From Fasciola hepatica (taxonomy: Eukaryota > Platyhelminthes > Trematoda > Plagiorchiida > Fasciolidae): DNA of 64,000 nucleotides. The notes beneath the pieces were generated by a model. The model was not told the DNA's origin. It made no database searches and saw only the letters and a program-made list of their open reading frames with translations. The translations under genes were made by a program, and so were the position numbers. The DNA lies in assembly GCA_948099385.1 (NCBI GenBank), contig CANUEZ040000205.1, forward strand, positions 930,001 to 994,000, in the 5' to 3' direction. Below are positions 51,401-61,604 of the stretch, piece after piece. Every line of letters begins with the position of its first letter. The first letter of the stretch is position 1.

Positions 51401-53143
51401 CATGTAGTGTATATGTTGAACAAAGCGTTCAGACCCATATCGGATAGCCTTGTGGTTTGGGTGTTCGACTGACAATCGTTCACCCCAACCCTTGTTCGTG
51501 TCCTCGTGTGGGCTCTGTCCATGTGCAATGCTCATGATTCCCTTATCGCATCAAACAGCTGTACAGTGCTTCAATCATTCTCACTGGTCAGTTCAGTGTT
51601 CAAGCTGCATGGAGAATCATATTATACAAATCTACTCTGCTACTGCTCTATTGCATTGTATGAGCAATCTGTGTGGATTGTTCATAAGGGAATGCCTTGG
51701 TTTTACTTAGGCCCATAAATGGAGAAGTGATGGAACATAGGATTGGATCGGTGTGCGAGAATTTGGTTGTTACCGTTCAAAGCGAAAGCTGAAGCCGAAG
51801 CCAATTTGAGGATTGTGCTATATCATGTATTGTATATGTTGAACAAAGCGTTGAGACCCATATCGGATAGCCCTGTGTTTTGGGTGTTCGACTGACAATC
51901 GTCCACCCCAACCCTTGTTCGTGTCCTCGTGTGGGCTCTGTCCATGTGCAATGATCATGATTCCCTTAGCGGATCAAACAGCTGTACAGTGCTTCCATAA
52001 TTTTCAATGGTCAGTTCAGTGTTCAAGCTGCATGGAGAATCATATTATACAAATCTACTCTGCTACTGCTCTATTGCATTGTATGAGCAATCTGTGTGGG
52101 GATTGTTCATAAAGGAATGCCTTGGTTTTACTTAGGCCCATAAATGGAGAAGTGATGGAACATAGGATTGGATCGGTGTGCGAGAATTTGGTTGTTAGCG
52201 TTCAAAGCGAAAGCGAAAGCCGAAGCCGATTTGAGGATTGGGCTATATCATGTATTGTATATGTTGAACAAAGCGTTGAGACCCATATCGGATAGCCCTG
52301 TGTTTTGGGTGTTCGACTGACATTCGTCCACCCCAACCCTTGTTCGTGTCCTCGTGTGGGCTCTGTCCATGTGCAATGATCATGATTCCCTTAGCGGATC
52401 AAACAGCTGTACAGTGCTTCCATAATTTTCAATGGTCAGTTCAGTGTTCAAGCTGCATGGAGAATCATATTATACAAATCTACTCTGCTACTGCTCTATT
52501 GCATTGTATGAGCAATCTGTGTGGATTGTTCATAAGGGAATGCCTTGGTTTTACTTAGGCCCATAAATAGAGAAGTGATGGAACATAGGATTGGATCGGT
52601 GTGCGAGAATTTGGTTGTTACCGTTCAAAGCGAAAGCGAAAGCCGAAGCCGATTTGGGGATTGTGCTATATCATGTAGTGTATATGTTGAACAAAGCGTT
52701 CAGACCCATATAGGATAGCCTTGTGGTTTGGGTGTTCGACTGACAATCGTTCACCCCAACCCTTGTTCGTGTCCTCGTGTGGGCTCTGTCCATGTGCAAT
52801 GCTCATGATTCCCTTATCGCATCAAACAGCTGTACAGTGCTTCAATCATTCTCACTGGTCAGTTCAGTGTTCAAGCTGCATGGAGAATCATATTATACAA
52901 ATCTACTCTGCTACTGCTCTATTGCATTGTATGAGCAATCTGTGTGGATTGTTCATAAGGGAATGCCTTGGTTTTACTTAGGCCCATAAATAGAGAAGTG
53001 ATGGAACATAGGATTGGATCGGTGTGCGAGAATTTGGTTGTTACCGTTCAAAGCGAAAGCGAAAGCCGTAGCCAATTTGGGGATTGTGCTATATCATGTA
53101 TTGTATATGTTGAACAAAGCGTTGAGACCCATATCGGATAGCC
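48483..53143 (-). repeat. Array B, block B8: trimer HOR of 1,271 bp, four copies, one shortened
   Basis: Monomer types: X (425 bp, GGGG form, CATAAAGGAATGCC), Y (GGATTGGGCTATATC, GCCCTGTGTTTTGGG, CATTCGTCC) and Z (CTTATCGCATC, TTCAATCATTCTCACTGG). The order is X 48,483, Y 48,908, Z 49,331; X 49,754, hybrid 50,179; X 50,602, Y 51,027, Z 51,450; X 51,873, Y 52,298, Z 52,721. X-to-X spacing is 1,271, 848 and 1,271 bp. Copies are nearly identical, so the expansion looks recent. Confidence 0.92.
50179..50601 (-). repeat. Hybrid Y/Z monomer (unequal exchange scar)
   Basis: The left part carries the Y marks (GCCCTGTGTTTTGGG, CATTCGTCC up to 50,210) and the right part the Z marks (ATGCTCATG from 50,260, CTTATCGCATC, TTCAATCATTCTCACTGG). 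The switch lies within 50,211-50,259, where Y and Z are identical. One monomer's worth of sequence is missing relative to the other HOR copies. Confidence 0.9.
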
Positions 53144-56100
53144 TTGTGGTTTGGGTGTTCGACTGACAATCGTTCACCCAACCCTTGTTCGTGTCCCCGT
53201 GTGCGAGCTCTGTCCATGTGCAATGCTCATGATTCCCTTAGCGCATCAAACAGCTGTACAGTGATTCCATCATTTTCAATGGTCAGTTCAGTGTTCAAGC
53301 TGCATGGAGAATCATATTATACAAATCTACTCTGCTACTGCTCTATTGCATTGTATGAGCAATCTGTTTGGATTGTTCATAAGGGAATGCCTTGGTTTTA
53401 CTTAGGCCCATAAATAGAGATGTGATGGAACATAGGATTGGATCGGTGTGCGAGAATTCGGTTGTTACCGTTCAAAGCGAAAGCGAAAGCCGAAGCCAAT
53501 TTGGGGATTGTGCTATAACATGTATTGTATATGTTGAACAAAGCGTTGAGACCCATATCGGATAGCCTTGTGGTTTGGGTGTTCGACTGACAATCGTTCA
53601 CCCCAACCCTTATTCGTGTCCCCGTGTGGGCTCTGTCCATGTGCAATGCTCATGATTCCCTTAGCGGATCAAACAGCTGTACAGTGCTTGCATAATTTTC
53701 AATGGTCAGTTCAGTGTTCACGTTGCATGGAGAATCATATTATACAAATCTACTCTGCTACTGCTCTATTGCATTGTATGAGCAATCTGTGTGGATTGTT
53801 CATAAGAGAAAGCCTTGGTTTTACTTAGGCCCATAAATAGAGAATGGATGGAACATAGGATTGGATCGGTGTGCGAGAATTTGGTTGTTACCGTTCAAAG
53901 CGAAAGCGAAAGCCGAAGCCAATTTGGGGATTGTGCTATATCATGTATTGTATATGTTGAACAAAGCGTTCAGACCCAAATCGGATAGCGTTGTGGTTTG
54001 GGTGTTCGACTGACAATCGTTCAACCCAACCCTTGTTCGTGTCTCCGAGTGGGCTCTGTCCATGGCAATGCTCATGATTCCCTTAGCGGATCAAACAGCT
54101 GTACAGTGCTTCCATAATTTTCAATGGTCAGTTCAGTGTTCAAGCTGCATGGAGAATCATATTATACAAATCTACTCTGCTACTGCTCTATTGCATTGTA
54201 TGAGCAATCTGTGTGGATTGTTCATAAGGGAATGCCTTGGTTTTACTTAGGCCCATAAATGGAGAAGTGATGGAACATAGGATTGGATCGGTGTGCGAGA
54301 ATTTGGTTGTTACCGTTCAAAGCGAAAGCGAAAGCCGAAGCCGATTTGGGGATTGTGCTATATCATGTATTGTATATGTTGAACAAAGCGTTGAGACCCA
54401 TATCGCATAGCCCTGTGTTTTCGGTGTTCGACTGACAATCGTCCACCCCAACCCTTGTTCGTGTCCTCGTGTGGGCTCTGTCCATGTGCAATGATCATGA
54501 TTCCCTTAGCGGATCAAACAGCTGTACAGTGCTTCCATCATTTTCAATGGTCAGTTCAGTGTTCAAGCTGCATGGAGAATCATATTATACAAATCTACTC
54601 TGCTACTGCTCTATTGCATTGTATGAGCAATCTGTGTGGATTGTTCATAAGGGAATGCCTTGGTATTATTTAGGCCAATACATAGAGAAGTGATGGAACA
54701 TAGGATTGGATCGGTGTGCGAGAATTTGGTTGTTACCGTTCAAAGCGAAAGCGAAAGCCGAAGCCAATTTGGGGATTGTGCTATATCATGTATTGTATAT
54801 GTTGAACAAAGCGTTGAGACCCATATCGGATAGCCTTGTGGTTTGGGTGTTCGACTGACATTCGTTCACCCCAACCCTTGTTCGTGTCCCCGTGTGGACT
54901 CTGTCCATGTGCAATGATCATGATTCCCTTAGCGGATCAAACAGCTGTACAGTGCTTGCATAATTTGCAATGGTCAGTTCAGTGTTCAAGCTGCATGGAG
55001 AACCATATTATACAAATCTACTCTGCTACTGCTCTATTGCATTGTATGAGCAATCTGTGTGGATTGTTCATAAGGGAATGCCTTGGTTTTACATAGGCCC
55101 ATAAATAGAGAAGTGATGGAACATAGGATTGGATCGGTGTGCGAGAATTTGGTTGTTACCGTTCAAAGCGAAAGCGAAAGCCGAAGCCGATTTGGCGATT
55201 GTGCTATATCATGTAGTGTATATGTTGAACAAAGCGTTCAGACCCATATCGGATAGCCTTGTGGTTTGGGTGTTCGACTGACAATCGTTCACCCCAACCC
55301 TTGTTCGTGTCCTCGTGTGGGCTCTGTCCATGTGCAATGCTCATGATTCCCTTATCGCATCAAACAGCTGTACAGTGCTTCAATCATTCTCACTGGTCAA
55401 TTCAGTGTTCAAGCTGCATGGAGAATCATATTATACAAATCTACTCTGCTACTGCTCTATTGCATTGTATGAGCAATCTGTGTGGATTGTTCATAAGGGA
55501 ATGCCTTGGTTTTACTTTGGTCCATAAATAGAGAATTGATGGAACATAGGATTGGATCGGTGTGCGAGAATTTGGTTGTTACCGTTCAAAGCGAAAGCGA
55601 AAGCCGTAGCCAATTTGGGGATTGTGCTATATCATGTATTGTATATGTTGAACAAAGCGTTGAGACCCATATCGGATAGCCTTGTGGTTTGGGTGTTCGA
55701 CTGACAATCGTTCACCCAACCCTTGTTCGTGTCCCCGTGTGCGAGCTCTGTCCATGTGCAATGCTCATGATTCCCTTAGCGCATCAAACAGCTGTACAGT
55801 GATTCCATCATTTTCAACGGTCAGTTCAGTGTTCAAGCTGCATGGAGAATCATATTATACAAATCTACTCTGCTACTGCTCTATTGCATTGTATGAGCAA
55901 TCTGTGTGGATTGTTCATAAGAGAAAGCCTTGGTTTTACTTAGGCCCATAAATAGAGAAGTGATGGAACATAGGATTGGATCGGTGTGCGAGAATTTGGT
56001 TGTTACCGTTCAAAGCGAAAGCGAAAGCCGAAGCCAATTTGGGGATTGTGCTATATCATGTATTGTATATGTTGAACAAAGCGTTCAGACCCAAATCGGA

Positions 56101-57374
56101 TAGCGTTGTGGTTTGGGTGTTCGACTGACAATCGTTCAACCCAACCCTTGTTCGTGTCTCCGAGTGGGCTCTGTCCATGTGCAATGCTCATGATTCCCTT
56201 AGCGGATCAAACAGCTGTAAGGTGCTTCCATAATTTTCAATGGTCAGTTCAGTGTTCAAGCTGCATGGAGAATCATATTATACAAATCTACTCTGCTACT
56301 GCTCTATTGCATTGTATGAGCAATCTGTGTGGATTGTTCATAAGGGAATGCCTTGGTTTTACTTAGGCCCATAAATGGAGAAGTGATGGAACATAGGATT
56401 GGATCGGTGTGCGAGAATTTGGTTGTTACCGTTCAAAGCGAAAGCGAAAGCCGAAGCCGATTTGGGGATTGTGCTATATCATGTATTGTATATGTTGAAC
56501 AAAGCGTTGAGACCCATATCGCATAGCCCTGTGTTTTCGGTGTTCGACTGACAATCGTCCACCCCAACCCTTGTTCGTGTCCTCGTGTGGGCTCTGTCCA
56601 TGTGCAATGCTCATGATTCCCTTAGCGGATCAAACAGCTGTACAGTGCTTGCATAATTTTCAATGGTCAGTTCAGTGTTCAAGCTACATGGAGAATCATA
56701 TTATACAAATCTACTCTGCTACTGCTCTATTGCATTGTATGAGCAATCTGTGTGGATTGTGCATAAGGGAATGCCTTGGTATTATTTAGGCCAATAAATA
56801 GAGAAGTGATGGAACATAGGATTGGATCGGTGTGCGAGAATTTGGTTGTTACCGTTCAAAGCGAAAGCGAAAGCCGAAGCCAATTTGGGGATTGTGCTAT
56901 ATCATGTATTGTATATGTTGAACAAAGCGTTGAGACCCATATCGGATAGCCTTGTGGTTTGGGTGTTCGACTGACATTCGTTCACCCCAACCCTTGTTCG
57001 TGTCCCCGTGTGGACTCTGTCCATGTGCAATGATCATGATTCCCTTAGCGGATCAAACAGCTGTACAGTGCTTGCATAATTTTCAATGGTCAGTTCAGTG
57101 TTCAAGCTGCATGGAGAATCATATTATACAAATCTACTCTGCTACTGCTCTATTGCATTGTATGAGCAATCTGTGTGGATTGTTCATAAAGGAATGCCTT
57201 GGTTTTACTTAGGCCCATAAATGGAGATGTGATGGAACATAGGATTGGATCGGTGTGCGAGAATTTGGTTGTTACCGTTCAAAGCGAAAGCGAAAGCCGT
57301 AGCCAATTTGGGGATTGTGCTATATCATGTATTGTATATGTTGAACAAAGCGTTGAGACCAATGTCGGATAGCC
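53144..57374 (-). repeat. Array B, block B9: five-monomer segment and its four-monomer copy
   Basis: The monomers at 53,144, 53,568, 53,991, 54,413 and 54,836 are followed, after a Z-type monomer at 55,259, by 55,682, 56,106, 56,529 and 56,952. Marks are GTGTGCGAGCTCTG with GTGATTCCATC (53,144/55,682), CCCAAATCGGATAGCG (53,991/56,106), ATATCGCATAGCCC with GTTTTCGGTG and GGTATTATTTAGG (54,413/56,529), and GTGTGGACTCTG (54,836/56,952). The partner of 53,568 is missing as a separate monomer. Confidence 0.85.
55682..56105 (-). repeat. Chimeric monomer from the 53,144 and 53,568 types
   Basis: The left part has GTGTGCGAGCTCTG and GTGATTCCATC, as in the monomer at 53,144. The right part has CTGTGTGGATTG and CATAAGAGAAAGCC, as in the monomer at 53,568, not the CTGTTTGGATTG and CATAAGGGAATGCC of 53,144. 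The switch lies between about 55,810 and 55,890. Confidence 0.82.
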
Positions 57375-60300
57375 TTGTGGTTTGGGTGTTCGACTGACAA
57401 TCGTTCACTCCAACCCTTGTTCGTGTCCTCGTGTGGGCTCTGTCCATGTGCAATGCTCATGATTCCCTTAGCGGATCAAACAGCTGTACAGTGCTTCCAT
57501 AATTTTCAATGGTCAGTTCAGTGTTCAAGCTGCATGGAGAATCAAAATATACAAATCTACTCTGCTACTGCTCTATTGCATTGTATGAGCAATCTGTGTG
57601 GATTGTTCAAAAGGGAATGGTTTGGTTTTACATAGGCCCATAAATAGAGAAGTGATGGAACATAGGATTGGATCGGTGTGCGAGAATTTGGTTGTTACCA
57701 TTCAAAGCGAAAGCGAAAGCCGAAGCCAATTTGGGGATTGTGCTATATCATGTATTGTATATGTTGAACAAAGCGTTGAGACCAATGTCGGATAGCCTTG
57801 TGGTTTGGGTGTTCGACTGACATTCGTTCACCCCAACCCTTGTTCGTGTCCCCGTGTGGGCTCTGTCCATGTGCAATGCTCATGATTCCCTTAGCGGATC
57901 AAACAGCTGTACAGTGCTTGCATAATTTTCAATGGTCAGTTCAGTGTTCAAGCTGCATGGATAATCATATTACACAAATCTACTCTGCTACTGCTCTATT
58001 GCATTGTATGAGCAATCTGTGTGGATTGTTCATAAGGGAATGCCTTGGTTTTACTTAGGCCCATAAATAGAGAAGTGATGGAACATAGGATTGGATCGGT
58101 GTGCGAGAATTTGGTTGTTACCGTTCAAAGCGAAAGCGAAAGCCGAATCCAATTTGGTGATTGTGCTATATCATGTATTGTATATGTTGAACAAAGCGTT
58201 GAGACCCATATCGGATAGCCTTGTGGTTTGGGTGTTCGACTGACACACGTTCACCCCAACCCTTGTTCGTGTCCCCGTGTGGGCTCTGTCCATGTGCAAT
58301 GCTCATGATTCCCTTAGCGGATCAAACAGCTGTACAGTGCTTGCATAATTTTCAATGGTCAGTTCAGTGTTCAAGCTGCATGGAGAATCATATTATACAA
58401 ATCTACTCTGCTACTGCTCTATTGCATTGTATGAGCAATCTGTGTGGATTGTTCATAAAGGAATGCCTTGGTTTTACTAAGGCCCATAAATAGAGAAGTG
58501 ATGGAACATAGAATTGGATCGGTGTGCGAGAATTTGGTTGTTACCATTCAAAGCGAAAGCGAAAGCCGAATCCAATTTGGGGATTGTGCTATATCATGTA
58601 TTGTATATGTTGAACAAAGCGTTGAGACCAATGTCGGATAGCCTTGTGGTTTGGGTGTTCGACTGACAATCGTTCACTCCAACCCTTGTTCGTGTCCTCG
58701 TGTGGGCTCTGTCCATGTGCAATGCTCATGATTCCCTTAGCGGATCAAACAGCTGTACAGTGCTTGCATAATTTTCAATGGTCAGTTCAGTGTTCAAGCT
58801 GCATGGAGAATCATATTACACAAATCTACTCTGCTACTGCTCTATTGCATTGTATGAGCAATCTGTGTGGATTGTTCATAAAGGAATGCCTTGGTTTTAC
58901 TTAGGCCCATAAATGGAGATGTGATGGAACATAGGATTGGATCGGTGTGCGAGAATTTGGTTGTTACCGTTCAAAGCGAAAGCGAAAGCCGTAGCCAATT
59001 TGGGGATTGTGCTATATCATGTATTGTATATGTTGAACAAAGCGTTGAGACCAATGTCGGATAGCCTTGTGGTTTGGGTGTTCGACTGACAATCGTTCAC
59101 TCCAACCCTTGTTCGTGTCCTCGTGTGGGCTCTGTCCATGTGCAATGCTCATGATTCCCTTAGCGGATCAAACAGCTGTACAGTGCTTGCATAATTTTCA
59201 ATGGTCAGTTCAGTGTTCAAGCTGCATGGAGAATCATATTATACAAATCTACTCTGCTACTGCTCTATTGCATTGTATGAGCAATCTGTGTGGATTGTTC
59301 ATAAAGGAATGCCTTGGTTTTACTAAGGCCCATAAATAGAGAAGTGATGGAACATAGAATTGGATCGGTGTGCGAGAATTTGGTTGTTACCATTCAAAGC
59401 GAAAGCGAAAGCCGAATCCAATTTGGGGATTGTGCTATATCATGTATTGTATATGTTGAACAAAGCGTTGAGACCAATGTCGGATAGCCTTGTGGTTTGG
59501 GTGTTCGACTGACAATCGTTCACTCCAACCCTTGTTCGTGTCCTCGTGTGGGCTCTGTCCATGTGCAATGCTCATGATTCCCTTAGCGGATCAAACAGCT
59601 GTACAGTTCTTGCATAATTTTCAATGGTCAGTTCAGTGTTCAAGCTGCATGGAGAATCATATTACACAAATCTACTCTGCTACTGCTCTATTGCATTGTA
59701 TGAGCAATCTGTGTGGATTGTTCATAAAGGAATGCCTTGGTTTTACTAAGGCCCATAAATAGAGAAGTGATGGAACATAGAATTGGATCGGTGTGCGAGA
59801 ATTTGGTTGTTACCATTCAAAGCGAAAGCGAAAGCCGAATCCAATTTGGGGATTGTGCTATATCATGTATTGTATATGTTGAACAAAGCGTTGAGACCAA
59901 TGACGGATAGCCTTGTGGTTTGGGTGTTCGACTGACAATCGTTCACTCCAACCCTTGTTCGTGTCCTCGTGTGGGCTCTGTCCATGTGCAATGCTCATGA
60001 TTCCCTTAGCGGATCAAACAGCTGTACAGTGCTTCCATAATTTTCAATGGTCAGTTCAGTGTTCAAGCTGCATGGAGAATCATATTATACAAATCTACTC
60101 TGCTACTGCTCTATTGCATTGTATGAGCAATCTGTGTGGATTGTTCAAAAGGGAATGCCTTGGTTTTACATAGGCCCATAAATAGAGAAGTGATGGAACA
60201 TAGGATTGGATCGGTGTGCGAGAATTTGGTTGTTACCGTTCAAAGCGAAAGCGAAAGCCGAATCCAATTTGGTGATTGTGCTATATCATGTATTGTATAT

Positions 60301-61604
60301 GTTGAACAAAGCGTTGAGACCCATATCGGATAGCCTTGTGGTTTGGGTGTTCGACTGACAATCGTTCACCCCAACCCTTGTTCGTGTCCCCGTGTGGGCT
60401 CTGTCCATGTGCAATGCTCATGATTCCCTTAGCGGATCAAACAGCTGTACAGTGCTTCCATAATTTTCAATGGTCAGTTCAGTGTTCAAGCTGCATGGAG
60501 AATCATATTATACAAATCTACTCTGCTACTGCTCTATTGCATTGTATGAGCAATCTGTGTGGATTGTTCATAAGGGAATGCCTTGGTTTTACTAAGGCCC
60601 ATAAATAGAGAAGTGATGGAACATAGAATTGGATCGGTGTGCGAGAATTTGGTTGTTACCATTCAAAGCGAAAGCGAAAGCCGAATCCAATTTGGGGATT
60701 GTGCTATATCATGTATTGTATATGTTGAACAAAGCGTTGAGACCAATGTCGGATAGCCTTGTGGTTTGGGTGTTCGACTGACAATCGTTCACTCCAACCC
60801 TTGTTCGTGTCCTCGTGTGGGCTCTGTCCATGTGCAATGCTCATGATTCCCTTAGCGGATCAAACAGCTGTACAGTGCTTCCATAATTTTCAATGGTCAG
60901 TTCAGTGTTCAAGCTGCATGGAGAATCATATTATACAAATCTACTCTGCTACTGCTCTATTGCATTGTATGAGCAATCTGTGTGGATTGTTCAAAAGGGA
61001 ATGCCTTGGTTTTACATAGGCCCATAAATAGAGAAGTGATGGAACATAGAATTGGATCGGTGTGCGAGAATTTGGTTGTTACCATTCAAAGCGAAAGCGA
61101 AAGCCGAAGCCAATTTGGGGATTGTGCTATATCATGTATTGTATATGTTGAACAAAGCGTTCAGACCGATATCGGATAGCCTTGTGGTTTGGGTGTTCGG
61201 CTGACAATCGTTCACCCCAACCCTTGTTCGTGTCCCCGTGTGGGCTCTGTCCATGTGCAATGCTCATGATTCCCTTAGCGGATCAAACAGCTGTACAGTG
61301 CTTGCATAATTTTCAATGGTCAGTTCAGTGTTCAAGCTGCATGGAGAATCATATTATACAAATCTACTCTGCTACTGCTCAATTGCATTGTATCAGCAAT
61401 TTGTGTGGATTGTTCATAAAGGAATGCCTTGGTTTTACTAAGGCCCATAAATAGAGAAGTGATGGAACATAGAATTGGATCGGTGTGCGAGAATTTGGTT
61501 GTTACCATTCAAAGCGAAAGCGAAAGCCGAAGCCAATTTGGGGATTGTGCTATATCATGTATTGTATATGTTGAACAATGCGTTGAGACTCATATCGGAT
61601 AGCG
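57375..61604 (-). repeat. Array B, block B10: loose 846-bp dimer pattern
   Basis: Ten monomers. Those at 58,221, 59,067, 59,490, 60,336 and 61,182 end in TACTAAGGCCCATAAATAG followed by CATAGAATTGG, at spacings of 846, 423, 846 and 846 bp. Others (57,375, 59,913 and 60,759) have TTCAAAAGGGAATG and TACATAGGCCC. ACCAATGTCGGATAGCC and TCGTTCACTCCAACC are common here and rare elsewhere. Confidence 0.75.
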
